DNA of 64,000 bases from Shewanella putrefaciens (GCF_016406325.1 NZ_CP066370.1:2852001-2916000); one strand, 5' to 3'; counted from the first letter of the stretch, positions 26,898-39,728 are shown. Notes: generated from the sequence alone by a model not told the origin. Program-made: numbers and translations.

Positions 26898-28028
26898 CTA
26901 GCCGTGAGCTTGCGAACGCTCTATAGGTAGACTTAATTGCATAAATCCACCAGCGGGAATATGGCGATCGTAAACTAACCCTTTGAATTTATTTTCGAGT
27001 AGATTTTGCTTATGTATAGGTTCACTTGTAGCTATACATAGTTGTTCTTGTGGCAGGATAGTGCGGAACTGAATACTGGGTTTACCCCAGTCAAGTAAAC
27101 CTAACTGTAAACTATCAGAAAGTGCCAAAGGACTAAGCCCTTGATCATTACGTAAATAGCAGCGTAATCCCCTCCCTGCTTGGGCTATCGCCGCTCGATA
27201 TTTTGTCAATTCAATTGAAATATAAATAATATCGACCGTGATATCTAAACCAGAGTTAACTAAACGCTCATTCAAATAGCTAAGCATATTGAACGGTTCA
27301 ATAATTGTTTTACTCTGGCCACTACGATAATTTTTAAGCTTTTGATTGACAAAACTACGCAGTAATACACAGGCAAATGCTGCGCGATTATCCTCAGGAT
27401 AAAGATGTGCCATATACATGATCAAATGATCATTGCCGACCATAGTCGAGTCTATAAAATAACTACTAATATCACTGTCTTTAAACAAACTGTAGTCAAC
27501 TTTGGCGACGGGGTAACTGATATTAGAGGCAGGAAATAGCTGCTGCTGAACCTGTTTTGCGGCTTCTACACTTTGCTCCAAAAGGGCTAAATTATCACTT
27601 AGCTCTTGCCGGGACAGTGCATCTATTTCTGCTTGAATAGGTTCATCACCAAGGATTTTATGTAGGGCTTGCCTAATGGCTTGTTCAATAATGAATAAAT
27701 CGGATACGGGTTTAACTAAATAATCACTGGCGCCAATGCGTAATGCCTCGACAACATCTGCCATGACATTGTTACCTGAAATCACAATGGAAGGGATAAG
27801 TGGCTCAAGTTTAGTCATTTCCTTGAGCATATCGAGTCCTCCTAACTTTGGCATACTCAAGTCAGCCAAGACAATATCAAAGCGCTGTTGTTTGAAAACA
27901 CTCAGTCCTTGCTCACCATCAGAGGCTTGAGCTACATCAGCGCCACGCCCAGAAAGGAACGTGGCGACAATTTGCCGAAACACAGGATCATCTTCAACCA
28001 AAAGAATCGAAACACCATTTAACACCAT
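26898..28028 (-). CDS. rssB: RssB-like response regulator (receiver plus degenerate PP2C-like domain)
   Basis: This two-domain regulator has 376 residues. The receiver domain (about 6-125) has the acidic pair at ED12-DD14, phospho-acceptor Asp56 in VLADLSMP and Lys106 in YLVKPVSDL. A linker helix (about 140-175) leads into a C-terminal region (about 185-370) that resembles the catalytically inactive PP2C-like domain of E. coli RssB, the adaptor that delivers sigma-S to ClpXP. The receiver matches RssB closely (MADVVEALRIGASDYLVKPV). I chose ATG at 28028, preceded by GGGAA; the frame is open to 28070. It follows the mlaA-like gene by 119 bp. A partner-switch regulator is the alternative. Confidence 0.75.
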   Translation of the reverse strand: MVLNGVSILLVEDDPVFRQIVATFLSGRGADVAQASDGEQGLSVFKQQRFDIVLADLSMPKLGGLDMLKEMTKLEPLIPSIVISGNNVMADVVEALRIGASDYLVKPVSDLFIIEQAIRQALHKILGDEPIQAEIDALSRQELSDNLALLEQSVEAAKQVQQQLFPASNISYPVAKVDYSLFKDSDISSYFIDSTMVGNDHLIMYMAHLYPEDNRAAFACVLLRSFVNQKLKNYRSGQSKTIIEPFNMLSYLNERLVNSGLDITVDIIYISIELTKYRAAIAQAGRGLRCYLRNDQGLSPLALSDSLQLGLLDWGKPSIQFRTILPQEQLCIATSEPIHKQNLLENKFKGLVYDRHIPAGGFMQLSLPIERSQAHG

Positions 28029-28147
28029 AAAGATTCCCGAATAAAATTCATTGCTATAGCAATAACTCAATCATGACATCGGAAGAATCATTCGATACGG
28101 CAAGGACTAGGTTGTGAAAGCAACATCGATAGCCATGTTGCGTAACG

Positions 28148-28930
28148 TTAATCAAGCTCCTGCATATATTGATCAAGCAACTCATCATCTTCTTGTTTCT
28201 GAGGAACATTGCCATCATAGACTTTATAGTCCATGTGTTGTAAATACGCATCTTTCACGAAAGCATAGGGATCAAGCGCATTATCAACGAGCCTTTCTTG
28301 ATCAATCGCTGAAGCTCTCGCATGAAGACTCTTAAGCCCCCACTTAACAACGGATTGCCACATGGTGAGCTCTGATAGTGGAAAGTATAGACCATCAACC
28401 CAATCTGTTGCGAGTTCACGCACAACATAGGGGCCCGCAAATGGCGCCATAAAATAAGGACCATTTGGCACACCATAGTAACCCAGCACTTCGTTAAATG
28501 CGTCTTGCTTACGCGGCATTCCCATCATATCGGCCACATCAAAAACGCCTAACAAACCTATTGTGGAGTTAACGGTAAAACGCCCGCCAGCATTCGCAGC
28601 CCATCCCCACTTGCCTTGTAACACATTGTTAACTAAGCTACTTGGCTCTTCTAAGTTCTGTACAAAATTATTAATACCCGTTTTAGCGGGCCGGGGAATA
28701 TAGTCGTTATAACCATGGGCAACTGGACGATAGAGATATTTATCAAGATACAGATAGTTAAAATCCCACATTGCACGGTTAAAACCCTCGAAAGGATCCC
28801 GTGGATCATCATAGGTAATGGTCACTGCTGTAATGTCTTGAGAAGTGGTATCAGGTACGGAGACTTCTGCCCCATATGCTTGGGGCAATAATACAAATCC
28901 TAACGATAGCCCTATCCATTTCAACTTCAT
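28148..28930 (-). CDS. mlaA: MlaA/VacJ-family outer-membrane phospholipid-transport protein
   Basis: MlaA, with OmpC-type porins, removes misplaced phospholipids from the outer leaflet and hands them to MlaC. The 260-residue product has the family core: DPFEGFNRAMWDFNYLYLDKY at about 46-66, AHGYNDYIP...GINNFVQNLEEPSSLVNNVLQG, GRFTVNSTIGLLGVFDVA and PNGPYFMAPFAGP. The N-terminus is a signal peptide (about 1-20, PQAYGA) without a lipobox cysteine, unlike E. coli MlaA, and no Cys occurs near the cut site. The C-terminus is acidic. It is a lone mla gene here; the mlaBCDEF operon is not in the window. Confidence 0.92.
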   Translation of the reverse strand: MKLKWIGLSLGFVLLPQAYGAEVSVPDTTSQDITAVTITYDDPRDPFEGFNRAMWDFNYLYLDKYLYRPVAHGYNDYIPRPAKTGINNFVQNLEEPSSLVNNVLQGKWGWAANAGGRFTVNSTIGLLGVFDVADMMGMPRKQDAFNEVLGYYGVPNGPYFMAPFAGPYVVRELATDWVDGLYFPLSELTMWQSVVKWGLKSLHARASAIDQERLVDNALDPYAFVKDAYLQHMDYKVYDGNVPQKQEDDELLDQYMQELD

Positions 28931-29160
28931 ATTGATCTCTTAATATAAATGTACTGCTTAGGTGCAAAGTTTTCGCTAAAGTGACTATAGACAAGTGACG
29001 ATATAAGTAACATTCGTCTTAGCCGTATATTCTAGTATTGCGAAAGCTTGCTATTGATATTGTTTTCACAAAACGCATAAGCATACTTGGCAAATTATTT
29101 TGGTCAATTGTTAATTTATCAACATGCCATGCCGCAGGATAAACTATTTAAGGTCATCCC

Positions 29161-31080
29161 ATGGAGTCGATCCCAGTCATCAATAATGCTAACCCACAGC
29201 AACCTGCTCCAGCATACCAAAACGATGCCTCAAACGTATCTGCACGTCCAATACCTGTTGAAGTGCTTGTATCACCTAAGGGCGACAGTATTATTCTAAA
29301 CGGTACAGAATATAATTTAAAGCTCGTTGATGCTCAACAAAGACAAGCACTGATTAACGCCAATCGTTTTTTACTAACGCAAACGACAGCAGAGCCTGCG
29401 GCCAATACGACACCTAACGCTGCCATAACAACAGCAAGCCAACCAGCTCAACTCACAGCACTTGGCACCGCATTAACACTAAAATTACCAGAAGCTATTG
29501 CTCAGCTCGCCCAGCAAAATGGCATATCATTAGAACGCTTATTCAGCTTAGCTGGGCGCCCTCAAGGTTACCCACTTCCCGATGTCACTATTACCCACAA
29601 AGAGTTCCAATTTTCAAATGGGACTGTTATTGCACAAGACGCGGGGACTCGACTGAGTGCTGGTGAATACCAAGCTAAAATTGCCTTGTCACAGGGACGT
29701 CCTATATTAGTACTCACCCCTATTGTGAGCAAACTTGAAATCCTTATCGGCGCTTCAATAAATGAAACTAATGTTCCCATAATCGATAAACAAGCGGCAA
29801 ACGTGGTTATCGCAAAAGCAGAACCTGCCCAGATTTATGCTAGCTTTCTGAGGAAGCTAGAAAGCCTTATACCTCAACCAGAAATGCGCTCATCAAATGC
29901 CACCACGATAAATATAAGCCCTTCCCTTAGTGCCCAAGGCACTTCAGTGGCAGCATCATCGATGACACCAACTTTGGATGCGACCAATCTCGGCCAAGCA
30001 ACAACCAAAGCTAATGCCAATAATACACAAGCTAACGCACAAACCGGGCAATCGATAACAGCCACCCGATTACCCCTTGGCAGTTTACCGCCCACTACAG
30101 AACAAAACATCACTAACACAGCGACGAATATCTCGTTGCAGAACAGCTCACTTATCGCTGCAACTATCTCTCAATCTGCACATGTTACAAATAATCTTGG
30201 GCAAACTAAGCCAGATGTTCAGCAGATTGACAGTAGCAGTGATGGCGACATTAACGTGAATGATGTACTGCAAAAAGCGTTTAATAAAGCAGGCGCATTA
30301 CCCTCTGATCAACTGGTATTGCGGAGCAACAATAATCTAGCAACTGAGCTACTTAGACATTTACCGCATATCAACCCACAACCTTTAGGGCAGTTGAGTG
30401 ATCCTGATTCACTTAAAGCTGAAATACTAGGATTAGCCACACTCAATTGGGCAGCACAACAGCTTAGCCACACATCATCCTTTATGAATGCTGGTGCGAT
30501 TACGTCATTATTTCAACTATTACTCGGTTTTAGAGCCAAAACTACCAGTGCTTTAAGCCAAAAACTGGCGAATTATCTTGAACAATTACAAGCGAGGACT
30601 GGTTTTTCTAACAATCAGCTAAGTCAATTGAGTAAAGCTGGCGGTTTAGAGAGCATGGGACAATTAGCGACCAGTTTACATTTATATCAACAAGCAAGTG
30701 GCGAAAATAACGGTAATATCGTTTGGTTTTTTGCTCTCCCCTATAGCATCAATCAACGACACGAACAGCTTGAAGGCAAATTTGAGCAGGAGAATGACGC
30801 TGATGAGCAGCAGAAGCATAATGGTTGGCATTTACAACTAAAATTTAATCTTGCACAGGGGCCCCTATTAATATCAGCTCGTTATCACCAACAACTCTTA
30901 GAGATTCAATTTAAAGGAAATAACCAAACACTACTCAATAAGGTTGATAACTTTTTAGCTCCCTTAAGCCAAAAACTGTCACAGCTCGGTTTTACGACAA
31001 GCGAACTTTCAACCCAGATAGCACCAGTGCCAGCCACATTGCTCCCTGGTGACCATTTTCTAGTAAAAACGAAGGCATAG
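29161..31080 (+). CDS. FliK-like hook-length-control-type protein
   Basis: This 639-residue protein has a long low-complexity middle rich in Ala, Asn, Gln, Thr and Ser (about 80-350), bordered by an N-terminal globular region. A helical segment near 380-490 is followed by a C-terminal domain (about 520-639) with WHLQLKFNLAQGPLLISARYHQQLLEIQFKGNNQTLL that looks like the Flg_hook/FliK C-terminal fold. The layout matches FliK-type proteins, but this is not the main fliK, which lies at 50453-51928 on the other strand. AAGG lies eight bases before the ATG. It is followed 40 bp later by a small FlhB-C-terminus-like gene. Function unproven. Confidence 0.72.
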   Translation: MESIPVINNANPQQPAPAYQNDASNVSARPIPVEVLVSPKGDSIILNGTEYNLKLVDAQQRQALINANRFLLTQTTAEPAANTTPNAAITTASQPAQLTALGTALTLKLPEAIAQLAQQNGISLERLFSLAGRPQGYPLPDVTITHKEFQFSNGTVIAQDAGTRLSAGEYQAKIALSQGRPILVLTPIVSKLEILIGASINETNVPIIDKQAANVVIAKAEPAQIYASFLRKLESLIPQPEMRSSNATTINISPSLSAQGTSVAASSMTPTLDATNLGQATTKANANNTQANAQTGQSITATRLPLGSLPPTTEQNITNTATNISLQNSSLIAATISQSAHVTNNLGQTKPDVQQIDSSSDGDINVNDVLQKAFNKAGALPSDQLVLRSNNNLATELLRHLPHINPQPLGQLSDPDSLKAEILGLATLNWAAQQLSHTSSFMNAGAITSLFQLLLGFRAKTTSALSQKLANYLEQLQARTGFSNNQLSQLSKAGGLESMGQLATSLHLYQQASGENNGNIVWFFALPYSINQRHEQLEGKFEQENDADEQQKHNGWHLQLKFNLAQGPLLISARYHQQLLEIQFKGNNQTLLNKVDNFLAPLSQKLSQLGFTTSELSTQIAPVPATLLPGDHFLVKTKA

Positions 31081-31120
31081 CGTTTATGAACATCAATGTA
31101 AGTGACAAAATGAGCATAAT

Positions 31121-31432
31121 ATGACAACAGAAGATAATAAAACCAAGCAAGCTGTAGCCTTGAGTTACGATGGAAAACATGCTCCGAAGATTGTCGCAAC
31201 AGGTGAAGGACTGATCGCCGAAGAAATTATTGCTCTCGCCAAAGAATCAGGAGTTTATATTCATCAAGATGCGCATCTTAGCAATTTTCTACGCTTATTA
31301 GAGTTAGGTGAGGAGATCCCAAAAGAGTTGTATCTACTTATTGCAGAACTGATCGCCTTTGTTTATATGCTCGACGGTAAATTCCCCGAGCAATGGAATA
31401 ATATGCATCAAAAAATTGTTGAAAAAGCTTAG
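31121..31432 (+). CDS. Small FlhB C-terminal-domain-like protein (FlhX/YlqH type)
   Basis: This 103-residue soluble protein aligns with the part of the FlhB cytoplasmic domain after the autocleavage site. VALSYDGKHAPKIVATGEGLIAEEI corresponds to VAVKYD...FVIAKGVDDVAFKI in FlhB, and EEIPKELYLLIAELIAFVYML corresponds to QIPEGLFTAVAQVLAYVFQL. It has no membrane segments and no NPxH site. Stand-alone proteins of this type are known as FlhX/YlqH/FhlB and can partly replace the cleaved FlhB fragment in some bacteria. It is paired with the FliK-like gene, the functional partner of FlhB in the export-specificity switch. Confidence 0.88.
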   Translation: MTTEDNKTKQAVALSYDGKHAPKIVATGEGLIAEEIIALAKESGVYIHQDAHLSNFLRLLELGEEIPKELYLLIAELIAFVYMLDGKFPEQWNNMHQKIVEKA

Positions 31433-31599
31433 GAGCAAGGAAAAGCAGAACTCTGCGCTAACAGTAAAAACCACCCGCTACGCTTACAGAGCACTTCGTT
31501 CATGGCTGACTCTTATCGTAAGAGCGGAACCCATTCTGTAAACTGTGAAGCAGCGTCCGTATACTACAAAGTGGCTATCGAGTAGTTGCAAAACACCCT

Positions 31600-31815
31600 T
31601 TGATTTTTCCGTCATCCTTACTCCTACCACGTCATCCTCGCCCCTAAGCCGTCATCCTCGCCCCTAAGCCGTCATCCTCGCCCCTAAGCCGTCATCCTCG
31701 CGCATGCGGGGATCCAGCTTTAGCTTTTAAGTCACGGAGCTCTAAAACACCAAAAGACTTCACTGATGGATTCCCGCTTTCGCGGGAATGACGAAGGATG
31801 CAGAAATGACAAAAA
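31600..31815. repeat. Composite inverted-repeat element with a 20-bp tandem head
   Basis: GTCATCCTCGCCCCTAAGCC is repeated exactly three times at 31631, 31651 and 31671, preceded by diverged copies. It runs into the palindromic core at 31691-31716 (GTCATCCTCGCGCATGCGGG...). After a 50-bp spacer with CAAAAGACTTCACTG comes the inverted core TGGATTCCCGCTTTCGCGGG... at 31767-31792. No gene is seen from 31433 to 31859. Confidence 0.93.
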
Positions 31816-31859
31816 GTGCGGTTATGCAAAAGGGAGAGCGTCTTAGCCCCTACACTTCG

Positions 31860-32258
31860 CTATTTACGATGTAACCGGATCAATAATTCAGCTTCAGCTT
31901 TGGGAAGTTCACACTCTTTTATCAGTTCATCGACTCCCGCACCAAGTCCGACCATTTTCATCGCACGAGTATAAAGCTTTGCTTGAGGATCTTGTAAGGT
32001 CGTTTCTTCAATGCGCTCGGATTGCTGATGCAACCGCTTTTCTAACTCAATGACTCTGCGCCCCACACCAATAGTGCCGCTGCGTAATTCCTGCAATTCC
32101 CTTTTAAAGGCTTCACGCTGACGGTCACCTTCCTTGACAAGCACAGTTAACGCTTCAACTTTATTACGTAATTTACTCAACTGCTTTTGTAGATAGAGCA
32201 CAAGCCCTAAACATGCAATCACATAGACTAACGCCGCGATCAAAAATTCATCGCCCAT
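31860..32258 (-). CDS. DUF2802-type membrane-anchored coiled-coil protein
   Basis: This 132-residue protein has one N-terminal membrane helix (about 5-24, LIAALVYVIACLGLVLYL), a charged coiled-coil region (about 25-85), and a C-terminal helical domain (LYTRAMKMVGLGAGVDELIKECELPKAEAELLIRLHR). That C-terminal part matches the DUF2802 family, commonly found just downstream of cheW in polar flagellar loci. The function is unknown. It lies 170 bp downstream of cheW on the same strand and closes the chemotaxis cluster. Confidence 0.85.
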   Translation of the reverse strand: MGDEFLIAALVYVIACLGLVLYLQKQLSKLRNKVEALTVLVKEGDRQREAFKRELQELRSGTIGVGRRVIELEKRLHQQSERIEETTLQDPQAKLYTRAMKMVGLGAGVDELIKECELPKAEAELLIRLHRK

Positions 32259-32428
32259 TAAAAATCCTTATGCATTTCTATGTATAAATCAGAATAACGG
32301 ATAAAGAGGATGCATGATTCATGACTCTAATCGCTTTATTGGGAAGCATTGTTCCCCTTTTCCGTTATTGATGGCAATAGCTCATAAAGGTCGAGAGCTT
32401 GCTACTAAGCACTCAAAAACGCAACAGT

Positions 32429-32923
32429 TTAGAGTTGTGTGAGTTCAGCCCATTCTTCATCGGATAATAACTTATCGAGATCAACTAAGATCAACAGCTC
32501 ATTATCACGGTTACTTACACCTTGAATAAACTTAGCGCTTTCTTCTGTCCCGACATTAGGTGCGTTGTCAATTTCGCTGCGGCGTAAGTAAACAACCTCT
32601 GCAACGCTATCCACTAAAATACCGATGACTTGCTTTTCAGCTTCGATAATCACAATACGGGTCGAATCATCGACTTCGGCTGATTGCAAGCCAAAACGTG
32701 ACCGTGTATCGATAACAGTGACAACATTACCACGTAAGTTAATGATACCTAAAACATAATATGGAGCACCAGGCACTGGCGCTATTTCGGTATAGCGCAG
32801 CACTTCTTGCACTTGCATTACGTTGATACCATAAGTTTCGTTGTCTAACTTAAAGGTAACCCATTGTAATACTACATCATCTTTACTTGCAGCTACGGCT
32901 GCGACATTTCTTGTATCTTTCAT
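32429..32923 (-). CDS. cheW: Chemotaxis coupling protein CheW
   Basis: This cytoplasmic scaffold of 164 residues couples chemoreceptors to CheA in the polar array. A single CheW domain covers about 20-160: QWVTFKLDNETYGINVMQVQEVL, then VPGAPYYVLGIINLRGNVVTVIDTR and IGILVDSVAEV. I chose the ATG at 32923, which has GAGGT six bases before it; an in-frame TTG lies five codons upstream. It directly follows parP, in the parC-parP-cheW order known from polar flagellates such as Vibrio. Confidence 0.96.
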   Translation of the reverse strand: MKDTRNVAAVAASKDDVVLQWVTFKLDNETYGINVMQVQEVLRYTEIAPVPGAPYYVLGIINLRGNVVTVIDTRSRFGLQSAEVDDSTRIVIIEAEKQVIGILVDSVAEVVYLRRSEIDNAPNVGTEESAKFIQGVSNRDNELLILVDLDKLLSDEEWAELTQL

Positions 32924-32930
32924 GTTTACC

Positions 32931-33923
32931 TCAACCAATTGAGTCCTGACAACCTAAACCCGCATCAAGCATTTCAACTAAGGCTTGTACGTGCAAAATA
33001 CCACACATTTGTTCTTTAACGACACCAGCGAGCCAAGGCCGTTTACCTGCTTTGCTGCGCCAGTTTACTTGCGATTTATTAATTTTTACAGCATTGACTA
33101 AAGACTCACAAGTTAATCCCCAGTTACTGCCTTCTAACAATACAAGATATTGATAATTTACCGATTGCGCCAGTTTATCTGTGTATTTTTCTGGCATAAC
33201 CCAAGCGCAAGTATCGACAATGTTTAATTGTTCTTCCCTGTGGCTTTGCACACCTAAAAACCACGATGGACGGCCAATAATATGGTTAATCCGTTCCACT
33301 TTAACAATGCCACCTAAACTCACTAGCGGTACGGCTAATGTTAACCCAGCCACTTTAAAGAATAGTACCTGAAACTCATCATCGAGCACTTCTTGAAGAT
33401 CTTTTGTGATACTCGGTGGTGTAATACCAAGCTGAGTCTCTGGCTTATTGACTAAAATAGCCTCTTCACGCCCAACAGTAAGAGGCTCTTCGGCGGCAAA
33501 AGATATAGGCTGTTCAGTATCATCAACAGGCTTACCCTCGGAAACAATCTCCGGTTGTATAAGCTCTTCAATGATTTTGGGTTCTGTTTTAACTTCCGTT
33601 TTTAATACTGGTGCCAGTAGTTTTTCAAGCGATTGCTTATCTACTTTAGGTGCGACCTCACTCAAAACCACATTGGGACTTGGTGCCTTTACTTTAGCGA
33701 ATTGCACCTCAGGGGTGACGGTTATTGTCTGATGTAAACGTACTGATGCACGTTCCGCTAAAATCGCATCATCGAGTGATGTAACCTCATTCCCGATCGC
33801 CTCCCGTTGTAGAGACTTATCCCCATGTGATGGTGGCTTGGAAATACCTGTAATTGAACTGTCATTCTCATGCAGCAATAATTCAAAAAAATCAAAAACA
33901 GTTTCATCAACCGATTTTGACAT
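32931..33923 (-). CDS. parP: ParP-like CheW-domain protein that retains the chemotaxis array at the pole
   Basis: This 330-residue protein has a long Pro/Glu/Val-rich, probably disordered N-terminal half (about 1-175) and a C-terminal CheW-like domain (about 180-325) with FQVLFFKVAGLTLAVPLVSLGGIV and SWFLGVQSHREEQLNIVDT. In Vibrio, ParP uses this domain (the array-integration and formation domain) to bind CheA and receptors, while another part binds ParC. The ATG at 33923 has GGGGAG seven bases upstream and overlaps the parC stop by 17 bp. Identification rests on architecture and on its place between a ParA-like gene and cheW. Confidence 0.88.
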   Translation of the reverse strand: MSKSVDETVFDFFELLLHENDSSITGISKPPSHGDKSLQREAIGNEVTSLDDAILAERASVRLHQTITVTPEVQFAKVKAPSPNVVLSEVAPKVDKQSLEKLLAPVLKTEVKTEPKIIEELIQPEIVSEGKPVDDTEQPISFAAEEPLTVGREEAILVNKPETQLGITPPSITKDLQEVLDDEFQVLFFKVAGLTLAVPLVSLGGIVKVERINHIIGRPSWFLGVQSHREEQLNIVDTCAWVMPEKYTDKLAQSVNYQYLVLLEGSNWGLTCESLVNAVKINKSQVNWRSKAGKRPWLAGVVKEQMCGILHVQALVEMLDAGLGCQDSIG

Positions 33924-34698
33924 GGCCAAACTCCCCGACTAATAAAAAATCTAACAATCTTTCATAGGCTTTTACGCCACGACACCCACTTGCATAATGC
34001 GAGGCGGGTAAATGTGCCAAACTGGCATCTCTAAACTTAGTATCGACGGGAATAACATCACGCCACAGGGAACCTGAATATTGTTCGCTTAATATTTGTA
34101 AGGCCGCGGGAGAAGCTTTAGTACGTTTATCATACATCGTTGGAACAACGGTATAACTGTATTGGGTTTTCTTGGAGCGCCCCATTAATTCCATTGTTTT
34201 GACCATGCGCTCCAAACCTTTAATGGCTAAGAATTCGGTTTGTACGGGAATAACGATATGCTGACTCGCAGCAAGGGCATTCACCATAAGCACCCCTAAA
34301 ACTGGTGGGCAATCTACAATTGCCACATCATATTCATCGGCAACAAGTGCTAAAAGATTACGCAGAACCAGCCCCATCCCTTCTTGATGACCTAACGCTC
34401 TGTCTAACGTCGCTAGCGCCATGGTCGCAGGTAAGAGATCCAAACCATCTACCAAGGTTGGCACTATATGAGAACAAACCAACTCTTTTGTTAAGTTCTG
34501 ATGAGCAAGAAATACATCAAATAGTGAACCTGGCACTTTTTCAGAGTCAATGCCTAAGTAATATCCAAGTGACGCATGGGGATCTGTATCGATCATTAGC
34601 ACACGCTTACCGCGCTTAGTCAGTACTCCTGCTAAGCTCGCCACCGTTGTGGTTTTACCCACACCGCCTTTTTGATTTGCTATGGTCCATACTTTCAA
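33907..34698 (-). CDS. parC: ParC-like (ParA-family) ATPase for polar chemotaxis-array localisation
   Basis: This Soj/ParA-type ATPase of 263 residues has the deviant Walker A KGGVGKTTTVASLA at about 10-23, MIDTDPHASLGYYLG at about 35-49, and a Walker B VDCPPVLG near 121. No parB gene or parS site is evident nearby. The neighbour downstream is a CheW-domain ParP, so it fits the ParC that forms a polar gradient and recruits the chemotaxis array rather than a chromosome-partition ParA. It starts at the ATG at 34698, 55 bp from the stop of the unknown membrane protein gene. Confidence 0.9.
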   Translation of the reverse strand: MKVWTIANQKGGVGKTTTVASLAGVLTKRGKRVLMIDTDPHASLGYYLGIDSEKVPGSLFDVFLAHQNLTKELVCSHIVPTLVDGLDLLPATMALATLDRALGHQEGMGLVLRNLLALVADEYDVAIVDCPPVLGVLMVNALAASQHIVIPVQTEFLAIKGLERMVKTMELMGRSKKTQYSYTVVPTMYDKRTKASPAALQILSEQYSGSLWRDVIPVDTKFRDASLAHLPASHYASGCRGVKAYERLLDFLLVGEFGHVKIG

Positions 34699-34753
34699 GA
34701 AGTGATCCTCTCGTTATTCCGACTTACATGCATTGAATCACGATTGAAAAAGA

Positions 34754-38578
<3,825 letters not shown>

Positions 38579-38593
38579 CAAATTGACTCCCAG

Positions 38594-39331
38594 TTAGAAA
38601 CCTAGACTCGATAGAAGATCATCTACTTCGTCTTGACCCGTTACCACATCTTGACGAAGCTCGGCATTCATTATCGGGCCTTCTGCTTCAATATTATTTT
38701 TCTGAATAACCTGGTGCTCAATTATTGGTTGCTCACCAAATACCGTCAGCATTGATACCAAGTTACTTTCAACTTCCATTACTAAATCGATAACACGGCG
38801 GATCATTTGTCCGGTGAGATCTTGAAAATCCTGCGCCATCAATATTTGATTAAGCAAATCACGTAATCGATCAGAATCTTGCTCACTGCGCAACATTAAG
38901 TGCTGCACATCATGGCATAGGGCTTTAAACTCAGTTAATGCAATGTCTCGCCGCATTAACCTATCCCAAGATGGCATAACCTGCTGAATATTTGTCGTTA
39001 AGGCATTTGCTAATGGCAAACATTCCTCAACTGCATCCATGGTTTTATTCGCAGCTTGCTCTGTCATATCAATAACATAGTTTAATCTTTGTTTCGCATC
39101 AGGTATGTCAGTATTCGCCAACTGAACTAAACGATTATCGACCTGAAAATCCATCAATGCACTATGAAGTTGTCGAGTGAGCTTACCTACCTCGTCGAAG
39201 AGTTCCCTCTGAAGTGGAGCTGCAAGTTCTCTAAATAAATCATCAGCTTGAGACTGTTCACCTGCACTTAGTAATTCAACTAAATGCTGAGCCTGCTCTA
39301 GCGTGATGAGCCCTGATGTATGTGACTTCAT
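38594..39331 (-). CDS. cheZ: CheY-P phosphatase CheZ
   Basis: CheZ dephosphorylates CheY-P. The 245-residue protein is almost all helical, with the catalytic region LMAQDFQDLTGQMIRRVIDLV near 166-187, where the essential Gln/Asp residues lie in the family. The extreme C-terminal peptide DEVDDLLSSLGF serves as the CheY tether. It lies 13 bp after cheY and 15 bp before cheA in one operon. Confidence 0.95.
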   Translation of the reverse strand: MKSHTSGLITLEQAQHLVELLSAGEQSQADDLFRELAAPLQRELFDEVGKLTRQLHSALMDFQVDNRLVQLANTDIPDAKQRLNYVIDMTEQAANKTMDAVEECLPLANALTTNIQQVMPSWDRLMRRDIALTEFKALCHDVQHLMLRSEQDSDRLRDLLNQILMAQDFQDLTGQMIRRVIDLVMEVESNLVSMLTVFGEQPIIEHQVIQKNNIEAEGPIMNAELRQDVVTGQDEVDDLLSSLGF

Positions 39332-39344
39332 AGCTCATCCCTGC

Positions 39345-39728
39345 CTAAGCGAGTCGTTCGAATATTTTATCTAACTTTTCTTTTAACGTAGCTGCTGTGA
39401 AAGGTTTTACGACATAGCCGTTTACCCCCGCTTGGGCCGCAGCGATAATTTGTTCACGTTTTACCTCAGCAGTAACCATTAACACTGGTAAATGCTTAAG
39501 AGAGTCGTCTGCGCGAATAGCTCTTAACAGATCAATCCCTTGCATGCCGGGCATATTCCAATCTGTAACAACGAAATCAAAATCCCCCTTTTGCAACATC
39601 GGCAGGGCGGTTGAGCCATCGTCTGCTTCTTGGGTGTTGTTAAACCCCAAGTCTCGCAACAAGTTCTTGATGATACGTCTCATTGTTGAAAAGTCGTCAA
39701 CAATGAGAATCTTCATATTCTTGTCCAA
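39345..39728 (-). CDS. cheY: Chemotaxis response regulator CheY
   Basis: This single-domain receiver of 127 residues, when phosphorylated, binds FliM and reverses flagellar rotation. Key residues are the acidic pair DD11-12, phospho-acceptor Asp56 in [10 protein letters not shown], Thr87 in MVTAE and Lys108 in YVVKPF. I chose the TTG at 39728 because GGAGG lies six bases upstream of it. The first ATG, four codons later, would be too far from that site. It follows fliA by 47 bp. Confidence 0.95.
   Translation of the reverse strand: MDKNMKILIVDDFSTMRRIIKNLLRDLGFNNTQEADDGSTALPMLQKGDFDFVVTDWNMPGMQGIDLLRAIRADDSLKHLPVLMVTAEVKREQIIAAAQAGVNGYVVKPFTAATLKEKLDKIFERLA

Noticed and set aside
29072..29120. 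Possible sigma54 site (TTGGCAAATTATTTTGG) upstream of the FliK-like gene
   Set aside because: The GG box is present but the GC of the -12 element is not at the required 10-base spacing, so it does not qualify.
33907..34698. ParA-family gene read as part of a chromosome or plasmid partition system
   Set aside because: There is no parB or parS nearby, and the gene is followed by a CheW-domain ParP and cheW, which fits the chemotaxis ParC instead.
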